From Verrucomicrobiota bacterium (GTDB lineage Bacteria; Verrucomicrobiota; Verrucomicrobiia; Opitutales; Opitutaceae), in NCBI GenBank assembly GCA_026398135.1, contig JAPLTN010000023.1:1-49794 (forward strand): a DNA stretch of 49,794 nt, in the 5' to 3' direction. The position numbers and the translations under genes are program-made. Of the stretch, positions 27,408-35,125 are shown piece by piece (position 1 is the first letter of the stretch; the number at the start of each line of letters is the position of its first letter). The notes beneath the pieces were generated by a model that saw only the letters and a list, made by a program, of their open reading frames with translations, was not told the origin of the DNA and made no database searches.

Positions 27408-27504
27408 ATTCTTACTGGCAAAACTTAATGACGGGAACCGGCGACCGACGTCGGGATGCGAGGGCGGGCTTGTCGCCGCCAGGGTGCCGCTACACTTTTA
27501 AAAA

Positions 27505-28116
27505 ATGCGAACAGGAATCCTCGGAGGCAGCTTTGACCCGGTGCATTATGGGCATCTCGGGGTAGCGCGCGCGGTGGCGGATGCGCTTGCATTGGATCGG
27601 GTGCTCCTGATGCCGGCGGCGCAGGCTCCTTTGCGCGCGGCAGCGGTGTTGGCTTCCAACTCGCAACGAGCAGAGATGCTGCGACGCGCCCTGGTCGATT
27701 TAACCCAACAGACCGGCGAGCGACGTTTGGAGCTATCCGAGCTGGAGCTTGAGCGGGGCGGGGTGAGCTACACCGCCGATACCTTGCGTGCTCTAAGCGA
27801 AGTGCATTCGGCGGAGACTTTGATTTGGATCGTGGGAGCGGACCAATTTGCCCGGCTGGAACAATGGCGCGAGCCGTCGGAGTTGGCGCGATTGGCGGAG
27901 TGGGCGGTTTATGCCCGTCCGGGATACGCCTGGACTGAGCTGGCGTATCCGCGAGTGCCGGGTTTGCGGGCGCACCGCGTGCATGAGACGGCGGGTTGCT
28001 GGGACGTAAGTTCGAGCGAAATCCGGGCGCGAATCGCGCGAGGAGAAACGCTAACAGGCTTAGTGCCCGACAAGGTGATTGAATACATCCGGGAAACTGG
28101 CCTGTATCGGGCTTAA
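27505..28116 (+). CDS. nadD: nicotinate-nucleotide adenylyltransferase
   Basis: Transfers AMP from ATP to nicotinate mononucleotide, giving nicotinate adenine dinucleotide in NAD synthesis. The 203-residue protein has the nucleotidyltransferase signature GGSFDPVHYGHL at the N-terminus and VSSSEIRARIARGE, the ISSTxxR-type ATP motif, near the C-terminus. GADQFARLEQW is a typical substrate-loop segment. The ATG at 27505 is well placed. It is followed 11 bases later by rsfS, the usual bacterial neighbour, and the two form an operon. Confidence 0.94.
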   Translation: MRTGILGGSFDPVHYGHLGVARAVADALALDRVLLMPAAQAPLRAAAVLASNSQRAEMLRRALVDLTQQTGERRLELSELELERGGVSYTADTLRALSEVHSAETLIWIVGADQFARLEQWREPSELARLAEWAVYARPGYAWTELAYPRVPGLRAHRVHETAGCWDVSSSEIRARIARGETLTGLVPDKVIEYIRETGLYRA

Positions 28117-28127
28117 TCAAATTATTC

Positions 28128-28724
28128 ATGTCCACTGTATCCGTCCCCGACCTGCCGACTATTTCCCTGCTGCGCACCCTTGTTTCTGCTCTGGAAGACA
28201 AGAAGGCCGACCAGCTAAAGGTTCTGCACGTGAGCGGAGTTTCCAACATCACCGACTATCTCGTGCTGGCCACGGGCAACAGTGAACCCCATCTGCGCGC
28301 ACTCCGCATCGAAGCCGAAAAGGTCCTAGATGCTGCCAAGGTGAAAATTGCCGGCATGGAGCAAGGCGGGTTCAACAGCGGTTGGACCGTGGTGGACGCT
28401 TACCAGGTGATGGTTCATCTTTTCACCCCTGAGCAGCGTCAGCACTACGCTTTGGACAAACTCTGGAAGGATGCCGCCGAAGTGGATTTGAAAACCTTTG
28501 AAACCAAGGCGGCGGCGGCACCCAAGACCGTGGCGAAAAAAACCAAGGTTACCGCACCCAAAAAAGCGGCAAAAAAGAAAGTCACGCCAGACAAAGCCAA
28601 AGCTATGGCGAAAAAATCGCCGCCTAAAAAAGCAGCGGCCAAAACCAAGCCCGCTACGGTCGTTAAGCCCAAGTCTAAGGTCGCAAAGGTCGCGGCTAAA
28701 CCCGCCAAAAAGGCGGAAAAGTAG
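28128..28724 (+). CDS. rsfS: ribosome silencing factor RsfS with a histone-H1-like tail
   Basis: RsfS binds ribosomal protein uL14 on the 50S subunit and blocks subunit joining during starvation. Residues about 10-125 are the conserved domain: KADQLKVLHVSGVSNITDYLVLATG, EGG-like MEQGGFNSGWTVVDAYQVMVHLF and RQHYALDKLW. Ordinary RsfS is about 105-130 residues. Here a 70-residue tail (about 128-198) made almost only of Lys, Ala, Pro, Thr and Val is attached (for example KKTKVTAPKKAAKKKVT), strongly basic like histone H1 or bacterial AlgP-type tails. The tail may raise ribosome or RNA affinity; this is inference. It is co-transcribed with nadD. A MITE-like element begins 16 bases past the stop. 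Confidence 0.93.
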   Translation: MSTVSVPDLPTISLLRTLVSALEDKKADQLKVLHVSGVSNITDYLVLATGNSEPHLRALRIEAEKVLDAAKVKIAGMEQGGFNSGWTVVDAYQVMVHLFTPEQRQHYALDKLWKDAAEVDLKTFETKAAAAPKTVAKKTKVTAPKKAAKKKVTPDKAKAMAKKSPPKKAAAKTKPATVVKPKSKVAKVAAKPAKKAEK

Positions 28725-28740
28725 GAACAGGCCGGAGCGG

Positions 28741-28926
28741 TTTAGGGCGTGTCGGGGTTTAAACTCAGTCCGGCGGGAGCGTGGGGCGCGGCCCGGCCAA
28801 GGCGCGAGAGGCGGAGGTGGCCCAGCGGGCGATGCCGCTTCTCGCAACGACTGCCCAGCCGTGCTCCACGCTTTCCCCGTAGGCCCCTTGGCGACGGGCG
28901 GAATTTAAACCCAGACACGCCCTAAA
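28741..28926. mobile_element. MITE-like palindromic element, 186 bp
   Basis: Terminal inverted repeats at 28741-28763 and 28904-28926 match at 22 of 23 positions (TTTAGGGCGTGTC[G/T]GGGTTTAAA). The interior is also imperfectly palindromic (AGCGTGG-GC-CGGC and GCGAGA-GCGG recur on both arms). It has no frame of its own and is framed by TTTA/TAAA, compatible with insertion at a TA dinucleotide by an IS5/IS427-like transposase. It sits exactly between convergent rsfS and the DUF481 gene, and its right end supplies the G of the latter's TAG stop codon. Confidence 0.75.
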
Positions 28927-30043
28927 AAGCATAACCGATCGAACTGGTTATGCGTTCATTTTTCCGGCCGCCTTGAAGCTGGATCGCGTTGTCGAGTTCG
29001 TATTCAAAACGTAAGTTCACAGAGATGCGCTCTGTCACTTTACCTTGGAGCGAAGCGTTAAAGCGGACTTTGTAGTTTTCCGCATCGGGATTGACTGCGG
29101 CGGGACGACCATTGGCCGGAATGTTGAAGGCTCGGTCGGCGGGAGAATATTGAACAACAATATCTTGGGTTAGGGTTATGCGGTCATTTATCTTAAAGCT
29201 ATAGTCCTCGAATATCTCGCCATAGGGGGCGAAGCCACTGGTGCCGGCATCCCAGTCGCGGTACTGGCCGGTGATGCCGGCGCCGACATTCACCGCATGA
29301 CGCTTCAGGTCGATGATGCGGTAGCCGAGACCGACATTCTGTTCAAAGTTTGCGTGGATTTGGGTGATGTCATCACGCAGGTAGGTGGTTTGAGCCTGGG
29401 AGAAAGTCCGTTTGGAAATCTGGTAGCGCCAGCGAAAGTTTGAGTCGGTGCGATCAGCGCTGGGTCGTTTGTTTTGTTCCGCGTAGAGAATGCGACCGGT
29501 GGTTTTGAGAGAATGCTGATTGATCTGTTTTTCGGCTTCGCCCCGTAAATTGTAACTGAGCGTATCCTTGAGGCCAGTCTGTTGGGCATAGCCGTACTCC
29601 AGCTTGCCCTTCCAAGGTTTTATCGGAGGAATTTTGGTGTTTGCGGGGTTGGCGGAGGGAACGGACGTGACCGCCGGTGTGGAGGCAGTGGTCCGAGTAA
29701 TCGCGGGTGCGGTCGGCGATTTTTTCTCGGGTAATGGAGCTGTCTTCTCAGGAGTGCCCGTAACCGCGTTTGGGCTTGGGGGCGTGTCGTTGCGGTCGGT
29801 TATTTCCAAAATGGCGGCATCTGTTTCGGCAAGTGTCAGGTCGCCTAAAATAGGAGATCGGAAACGAATCTTGCCATCAACTCGCCAGATGAGTTCACCC
29901 GTGAGACGGTCGCCATTTGCGAGCTGAAGTTCGACCCGCTGACCCGGCTCGCTGGCTTCGGCTTGAGCATGTGTGAGAGCAATGGAGAATATCAGGCATG
30001 CCGTCGCCAAAACTAAGCGATAAAGGGGTATGCGGGGTAGCAT
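28922..30043 (-). CDS. DUF481-like outer-membrane protein
   Basis: A 373-residue exported protein. Residues 1-27 are a signal peptide (LVLATACLIFSIALTHAQA). Next is a small Sm-like beta domain (RVELQLANGDRLTGELIWRV...LTLAETDAAILEI), as often found at the front of such proteins in this phylum. A Pro/Thr-rich linker (about 88-140) leads to an antiparallel beta-strand region (GKLEYGYAQQTG...RTDSNFRWRYQI...) ending in a C-terminal Phe (SSIGYAF), the usual signal for outer-membrane barrel insertion. The group resembles YdiY/DUF481 proteins of unknown function. The TAG stop coincides with the border of the MITE-like element. Confidence 0.82.
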   Translation of the reverse strand: MLPRIPLYRLVLATACLIFSIALTHAQAEASEPGQRVELQLANGDRLTGELIWRVDGKIRFRSPILGDLTLAETDAAILEITDRNDTPPSPNAVTGTPEKTAPLPEKKSPTAPAITRTTASTPAVTSVPSANPANTKIPPIKPWKGKLEYGYAQQTGLKDTLSYNLRGEAEKQINQHSLKTTGRILYAEQNKRPSADRTDSNFRWRYQISKRTFSQAQTTYLRDDITQIHANFEQNVGLGYRIIDLKRHAVNVGAGITGQYRDWDAGTSGFAPYGEIFEDYSFKINDRITLTQDIVVQYSPADRAFNIPANGRPAAVNPDAENYKVRFNASLQGKVTERISVNLRFEYELDNAIQLQGGRKNERITSSIGYAF

Positions 30044-30220
30044 GGTATTAGGGTAAAACAGACTAAGATATTGGTGGGGGACGATCGTTTACGCAGTAGC
30101 AAACAAATGAGGGAAAATACCCAGTAAAAATGCCTTGTCAGGTGCGCGCAAAGAAGGTTTCTTGCAGTGTAATGGCCTAGGTTTTGGCCATAACTGCGAT
30201 AATCCTAAATATAGACTCCT

Positions 30221-30577
30221 ATGAAAACACGTAATACCAAGGGCTTCACCCTCGTTGAAATCATGATCGTCGTCGTCATCATCGGCCTTCTGGCTGCCAT
30301 GGCGATTCCCGCGTTCGCCAAGGTTCGCGCTAACTCCCGTGCCAAGGCCATCGATAATAACGTTCGCCAGATTTCCGGTGCAATTGACCAGTTCGTACTG
30401 GAAAATGGCGCTTCCACCTGTGGCCTGACTGATCTCGTCGGAACCGATAAGTACATCAAGAGCACGATTGCTACCGCTGCTGGTGAAACTTATTGGACTT
30501 CTTTCACCGCAGGCGCATCGCGTAGCTTGAGCTGGAACGGCTCTAGCGGTACGGTTTCCAAATCGTGGGACCTGTAA
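30221..30577 (+). CDS. short type IV pilin-like protein, copy 1
   Basis: A 118-residue prepilin. The leader MKTRNTKG is followed by the cleavage and methylation site FTLVEIMIVVVIIGLLAAMAIPAF, with Glu5 of the mature protein present. The rest is a short helix (VRANSRAKAIDNNVRQISGAIDQFV) and a C-terminal region with one Cys (GASTCGLTDL) and Trp-rich end. At about 110 mature residues it is far shorter than classical PilA and resembles small pilin/pseudopilins common in this phylum. It is followed by its own terminator (30598-30629) and by a near-identical second copy. No assembly genes are nearby. Confidence 0.9.
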   Translation: MKTRNTKGFTLVEIMIVVVIIGLLAAMAIPAFAKVRANSRAKAIDNNVRQISGAIDQFVLENGASTCGLTDLVGTDKYIKSTIATAAGETYWTSFTAGASRSLSWNGSSGTVSKSWDL

Positions 30578-30597
30578 TTCAGCTTTAGTTTAAGGTT

Positions 30598-30629
30598 AGG
30601 CCGCCGAACTTAAATCCGGCGGCCTTTTT
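30598..30629 (+). terminator. intrinsic terminator after pilin copy 1
   Basis: AGGCCGCCG (30598-30606) pairs with CGGCGGCCT (30617-30625), followed by TTTTT. It separates the two pilin genes into independent transcripts. Confidence 0.9.
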
Positions 30630-30657
30630 CTTTAAAAGTATATCTTAAATAGTTTGT

Positions 30658-31014
30658 ATGAATATGTATAATAAAAAGGGATTCACACTTGTTGAAATCA
30701 TGATCGTCGTGGTTATCATAGGCCTTTTGGCCGCCATGGCAATTCCTGCGTTCGCCAAGGTTCGCGCCAACTCGCGTGCCAAGGCAATTGATAACAACGT
30801 CCGGCAAATTTCCGGTGCTATTGACCAGTTCGTAATGGAAAATGGCGCATCCACCTGCGGCCTTACGGATCTTGTCGGAACAGACAAATACATCAAGAGT
30901 ACGATTCAAACTGCAGCCGGTGAGACCTATTGGACCTCATTCACAGCCGGTGCTTCGCGCAGCTTAAGTTGGAATGGTTCTAGCGGAACTGTCTCCAAAT
31001 CTTGGAGCTTGTAA
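30658..31014 (+). CDS. short type IV pilin-like protein, copy 2
   Basis: A second 118-residue prepilin, identical to copy 1 except in the leader (MNMYNKKG instead of MKTRNTKG) and at about three mature positions (Leu to Met in DQFV-ENG, Ala to Gln in KSTI-TAA, Asp to Ser in the last triplet before the stop). At DNA level the copies differ at many third codon positions, so the duplication is not recent although the protein is nearly constant. The start could also be the ATG at 30664. The upstream region is AT-rich. A hairpin terminator follows immediately, and then the glycosyltransferase-like membrane gene. Confidence 0.88.
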   Translation: MNMYNKKGFTLVEIMIVVVIIGLLAAMAIPAFAKVRANSRAKAIDNNVRQISGAIDQFVMENGASTCGLTDLVGTDKYIKSTIQTAAGETYWTSFTAGASRSLSWNGSSGTVSKSWSL

Positions 31015-31037
31015 AAAATAATCCCTAGTTTCTTATG

Positions 31038-31067
31038 GCCGTCGATTCTATGATTCGACGGCTCTTT
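31038..31067 (+). terminator. intrinsic terminator after pilin copy 2
   Basis: GCCGTCGA (31038-31045) pairs with TCGACGGC (31055-31062), followed by TCTTTT. The T-run ends about one base before the start codon of the next gene (31069). Confidence 0.8.
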
Positions 31068-31068
31068 T

Positions 31069-32922
31069 ATGCACTTTAAACATCGATTGTTTTGTTACGG
31101 GCTGTTTTTTGCCATAGGCACAGCAATACTTTGCGGATTAGGATTAGACTCTGATCTCGCTCAAGCTTATTGTCGCGAAAATAGTCGGTGGATTTTTTTG
31201 GCAGTATTCGCAATTGCTGGGGTGTCAGCTTGGGACTTATATAAATTTCTACAGCCCGCATACACTTGGAACTTGAGAGCTGCGGCAGCGCGCTGGCCTG
31301 TCATCCTGTTTGTTGGGTTCTGCACGGCCTTTAGTTTGAGCCGCGAGCCATTTAACTACAAAGTCACAGCTGATGAGTATGTTTTGGGGGTGGAAGCCAT
31401 GGCGATACACTATGAGGGGCGCTCAGATATTGCAGTAAGCGGTTATGAGTTGGGTGGTGTTTATCGCATGCTTGGTGGCGTAGTAAACAAGCGGCCGCCC
31501 GTATTTGTCTCACTTTTAAGCCTTGTCCATGACATCACGGGTTATCGGCCGCAGAATGTCTTTTATCTAAATGCTCTGATCGTTGGGGTGTTTTATATAT
31601 TCCTTTTTGTTACTGCGAATCGTTTTTATGGATTAAACGCAGCTTATTTTGCCTGTTCGTTGTTTGCGGCCTTCCCCTTGTTTTATCAAAATGCCTCAGG
31701 CGGTGGGTTTGAGCTGTTGAATCTCCTCTTGGTGCTGATGTTTATTTGGAGTTCTTCAATTTATATAGATAAACCTGAAAAAACCACGCAGAGATTTTTG
31801 ATTCTGGTGGCAATCATACTCGCGAATACACGTTACGAATCGGCGGTTTTTGCGGGGGCGGCCGGTATAATTATTTTGCTTGGTTGGATTAAGCGGCGTT
31901 CGGTAATTTATGATGTGTCTCTTTACCTCGCCCCTTTGGTGATGATGACGTTTTTATTTAGATTAAGTACATTTCAGGATAATTTTGAGGGCAACTGGCA
32001 GATACGCGCTGGAATGAGTCCTTTCTCGCTGGAGTATTTTTATGACAACTTGGGGCATGCGTTAAATTATTTCTTCGCCTTTTCTCGTGGCAGCACTTCG
32101 TTTGAATTGATATTTATTTTGGGCTTACCGTGTATGATATTTATGTTGTATGGTAAGTTAAAGTCTATGGTTCGAGAAGGTATTTCGTCTTGTTCAGTAT
32201 CCGTCTGGGTTGCATCAGTGGTTGTGGTTTTTAACTTTGGGGTATTATTGTTTTATCACTGGGGGCAGGTGGATGCAAGCGAGGTTAGCCGGTTGATACT
32301 ACCCTTTGCCTTGATCTGTGTTTTATCAACCTGTTATCTTTTATTTGATCAAGTTAAACATATTTTGGTGTCCAGGATTCTTTGGGGCTTATTGTTTATT
32401 TGTTTGTTTACTATATCAATACCTCGCGCAGCGACTGCCAACAGCTCGCTGAGTAATTACAATGTGCGTCGAGCCGATTGGACTATAAAGGTTTTGAATA
32501 GTTTACCACCTACATCATATGTCGTAGCAAGCCCAGACGGGTTGCGGCTTTTTCTAGATAAAATACAAGGCGTGCCAATAGGGCTATTAAACGAAAGAGC
32601 CCGTCAGCTTGCTTTCCATTACAAATTGAAAACGTTTACTGCACTTGTTGTTCAACAATTTTTTGTGGATCCAGATACCCAAAAAGAGACCGTGTTTCCA
32701 GGCGACTGGCTGCATCCAGCATACAAGACGAGCATAATTGCCGAAACTACTGTTCGCCCTTATGTAATTACAAGATTCAGCAGGGTTGATTCCGTGGATG
32801 AAAAATTAATGGAGATACCAACCAAAGATTTGGCTCCAAAAAATACCATGCGTGATAAAGGTGGCGATATCAAGCCGATTTCCGGTGATTCCGTTGATAA
32901 ATGGATGCAAAATTTACCTTGA
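31069..32922 (+). CDS. GT-C type polytopic glycosyltransferase-like membrane protein
   Basis: A 617-residue integral membrane protein with about ten or more hydrophobic helices in the first 470 residues and a soluble C-terminal domain. After the early helices the loop FNYKVTADEYVLG carries an Asp-Glu pair (102-103), the position of the catalytic acidic motif in ArnT/PMT/oligosaccharyltransferase (GT-C) enzymes. Such enzymes use polyprenyl-linked sugars on the outer face of the membrane. It directly follows the pilin genes, as pilin oligosaccharyltransferases do in some proteobacteria, so pilin or surface glycosylation is a reasonable hypothesis. Its base composition is much more AT-rich than its surroundings. 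Its 3' end overlaps the convergent methyltransferase gene by 9 bases. Confidence 0.7.
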   Translation: MHFKHRLFCYGLFFAIGTAILCGLGLDSDLAQAYCRENSRWIFLAVFAIAGVSAWDLYKFLQPAYTWNLRAAAARWPVILFVGFCTAFSLSREPFNYKVTADEYVLGVEAMAIHYEGRSDIAVSGYELGGVYRMLGGVVNKRPPVFVSLLSLVHDITGYRPQNVFYLNALIVGVFYIFLFVTANRFYGLNAAYFACSLFAAFPLFYQNASGGGFELLNLLLVLMFIWSSSIYIDKPEKTTQRFLILVAIILANTRYESAVFAGAAGIIILLGWIKRRSVIYDVSLYLAPLVMMTFLFRLSTFQDNFEGNWQIRAGMSPFSLEYFYDNLGHALNYFFAFSRGSTSFELIFILGLPCMIFMLYGKLKSMVREGISSCSVSVWVASVVVVFNFGVLLFYHWGQVDASEVSRLILPFALICVLSTCYLLFDQVKHILVSRILWGLLFICLFTISIPRAATANSSLSNYNVRRADWTIKVLNSLPPTSYVVASPDGLRLFLDKIQGVPIGLLNERARQLAFHYKLKTFTALVVQQFFVDPDTQKETVFPGDWLHPAYKTSIIAETTVRPYVITRFSRVDSVDEKLMEIPTKDLAPKNTMRDKGGDIKPISGDSVDKWMQNLP

Positions 32923-33714
32923 GGGTTTCTCTAATACAACGATCATTCTGGCGGAAAAAAACCTAGAGCTCAAACTAAGCGCTCGATCCATAAATTTTAT
33001 CATAAATTTAAGCGAAGCCGGATAGAGTGACGGTCCCCGGAACCCGCCAGTCAGTAACCACGCTAAAGCAGGGAAATAGGAGATTTCTTTAACGAGCCAG
33101 CCGGAATCACCGAGTTCAGCATTCTTTTCTTTTGCATCAAAAATACGCCATGCGTTTCCCTGCGCCGCGTAGTATTTAGTGGCACCAGGGTCAAAGTCAG
33201 CAGGAGCCGACCAACTTATGGGTTTTGAAAAACCAAGTGGTTCGTGGTGGAACAGACCCAGCACCATACGACCAAACAGGCCCATTGACGGTTCAAAGAT
33301 TATGACCCGGCCACAATGGTTTACCGTTCTGTACAGTTCTTTCAAGGCGTTCCCAGGGAATTGCAGATGATGAAATACATCAAACAGTACCACTGCGGAT
33401 AACGAATTGTCTGCAAAGTTTAGTTTGTAAATGTTTTCCTGGCGATCAAGCCAGGGATTCGGAAATAAATCACTGGTGATCGCTTGGGGAAAGGCGGTTT
33501 TTATATTTCCTATGCCGGAACCGCATTCTAAAACGTCACCTTGAGGCAGATTGTCTAATTTTGAGGCGATACGTTGGTAAAACCGTTTATACTCAGCTTG
33601 AAGTTGGGGCTTTTTATTCCAATGACGTAAATTCTCGTGTATTTCTTCGTTATGTTGATCGATGGAGTTTTTTTTATTCACAGGGTTATATGAATTTAAT
33701 TTTCCGGGCGGCAA
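32914..33714 (-). CDS. SAM-dependent methyltransferase
   Basis: A 266-residue class I methyltransferase. Motif I is DVLECGSGIGNIKTAFP, followed by the acidic loop AITSDLFPNPW and by SAVVLFDVFHHLQFP (motif IV region), ending with a helical region and Tyr/Trp-rich segments. The substrate is unknown; a sugar or lipid precursor is likely from the neighbours. It starts at a TTG (33714) inside the upstream gene, overlapping it by 29 bases, so translation is probably coupled. No ATG is available before about residue 150. It is AT-rich like the rest of the island and overlaps the GT-C gene at its 3' end. Confidence 0.8.
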   Translation of the reverse strand: MPPGKLNSYNPVNKKNSIDQHNEEIHENLRHWNKKPQLQAEYKRFYQRIASKLDNLPQGDVLECGSGIGNIKTAFPQAITSDLFPNPWLDRQENIYKLNFADNSLSAVVLFDVFHHLQFPGNALKELYRTVNHCGRVIIFEPSMGLFGRMVLGLFHHEPLGFSKPISWSAPADFDPGATKYYAAQGNAWRIFDAKEKNAELGDSGWLVKEISYFPALAWLLTGGFRGPSLYPASLKFMIKFMDRALSLSSRFFSARMIVVLEKPSR

Positions 33715-35107
33715 ATACCAACATTCGTAGAAGCAAGGCGCCGTGTTTCCAGCGATGAATATTAGTGCTTCCGTATGTTCTTTCGCGATATCTTATCGGT
33801 ATGTCGCGTATTTTTAGATTTAATTTATCTGCGCCGAATAACAGGTCGAAATCACCGAACGGATCGAATTCGCCGAAATAAGCACGATTATCAGCTATGC
33901 GCAGATAATGATCTCTACGCAGTACCTTTGTTCCGCATAGTGTATCCTTGATATTTTGTCCGAGGAGCCAGGAAAATGCCAAGCCAAAAAATTTATTGGC
34001 GATCATATTAAGAAATTGCATGGCGCCTTTTTCCATCGGGTAAACCAATCTGGAACCGTTGGCAAACTCGGCCTTGCCTTCAGCAACAGCGGAATAAAAC
34101 TTGGGCAATTCTTCAGGTGGCATGGTAAGGTCGGCGTCCAGGATCATTAAGATGTCACCGCTCGCCGCAGCAAAACCTTCTCTTACGGCATTGCCTTTAC
34201 CTTTGCCGGTTTGTCGCATGGTTTTAATTTTCAGATCGGGGTAATTTAATTTAACTCTTTCTATTTCGTCCCAGGTATTATCTTTGGAATGACCTTCGAC
34301 AAAAATGAGCTCGGTCCATTTTCCCATTTGAGGGGTGCGCAAGACAGCCGCTTCTATATTTCCCGCTTCATTTCTTGCCGGTATGATGACTGACACAGAC
34401 AAGCTATTTAGCGTTAGATTGGTTTTTGGCCGCAATCGGGCTATTTCAAAAACGGAAAATGATGCCCAAGGTAAAAAGGGAAGCAGGTAGCGATTAAATA
34501 GAGCGGCAATCACCGGGGTGTTCAGTGGCCAGAAGATTCGCGATTGTCGTTTGATGCTTTCCCAAGACGAAAGTTCTAACAGGTTTTCAATATCATTTGG
34601 GCTTAACCAACTGGAGCTTGGATTGTGTCGACGAAAACCGAAACTGGAGGCGATCGAATGGATTGGGTGCCATAAATTATTGTGAAAATTTAATATCAGA
34701 CGTGTTTCTGGAGTTGCGACCGCGGAGAGTTGCTCAAAAACAAGTTGGGCATCCGCAACAAAATTCAAGGTGTCGGAAATAATGATATAATCATAGGTCC
34801 GATTAAGCTTGAGGCACTCGGCGAACTGTTGCTCGAAGCGGGCGTCGGGGAGTTTTGCCTTGGCCCTATTTATCTGTGTGATCGATGCGTCTATGCCTGT
34901 TTTGTCTTTGCTATTTAGGTGAATGAGCAAGTCGCCGCCCCCGCAGCCGATTTCCAAGACAGATGCATTTTCTGGAATTAGCAGATTGTAATAATGCGCG
35001 AGAATACACCTGTAGCTAAATGCAGCGGGTTTGATGTCGGGTGAATTATCAAAATGATTTTGTGTAGTTAATAAATGCTGTTGAACTGTTTTTCCTAGGG
35101 TGTGCAT
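33686..35107 (-). CDS. fusion of methyltransferase and family 2 glycosyltransferase
   Basis: A 473-residue two-domain protein. Residues about 20-235 are a class I methyltransferase (SVLEIGCGGGDLL motif I at 49-61, later DYIIISDTLNFV). Residues about 236-473 are a GT-A, family 2 glycosyltransferase (SVSVIIPARNEAGNIEAAV, nucleotide-binding GKGKGNAVREGFAAASGD and the metal motif DADLTM with Asp324 and Asp326), with later segments like polyprenol-phosphate sugar synthases (LLGQNIKDTLCGTKVLRRD, PFGDFDLLFGA). Such a transferase could make the polyprenyl-sugar donor for the GT-C enzyme encoded nearby. The ATG at 35107 is clear. It overlaps the methyltransferase gene by 29 bases. Confidence 0.85.
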   Translation of the reverse strand: MHTLGKTVQQHLLTTQNHFDNSPDIKPAAFSYRCILAHYYNLLIPENASVLEIGCGGGDLLIHLNSKDKTGIDASITQINRAKAKLPDARFEQQFAECLKLNRTYDYIIISDTLNFVADAQLVFEQLSAVATPETRLILNFHNNLWHPIHSIASSFGFRRHNPSSSWLSPNDIENLLELSSWESIKRQSRIFWPLNTPVIAALFNRYLLPFLPWASFSVFEIARLRPKTNLTLNSLSVSVIIPARNEAGNIEAAVLRTPQMGKWTELIFVEGHSKDNTWDEIERVKLNYPDLKIKTMRQTGKGKGNAVREGFAAASGDILMILDADLTMPPEELPKFYSAVAEGKAEFANGSRLVYPMEKGAMQFLNMIANKFFGLAFSWLLGQNIKDTLCGTKVLRRDHYLRIADNRAYFGEFDPFGDFDLLFGADKLNLKIRDIPIRYRERTYGSTNIHRWKHGALLLRMLVFAARKIKFI

Positions 35108-35125
35108 GTAAGATTGAGTATTATC

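Noticed and set aside
27425-28252. 275-codon minus-strand frame over nadD
   Set aside because: Pro/Arg/Ser-rich shadow of the clear nadD and rsfS genes.
30044-30220. Sigma-54 promoter before pilin 1
   Set aside because: GG and GC pairs occur, but not with the required 10-base spacing; no -24/-12 box found.
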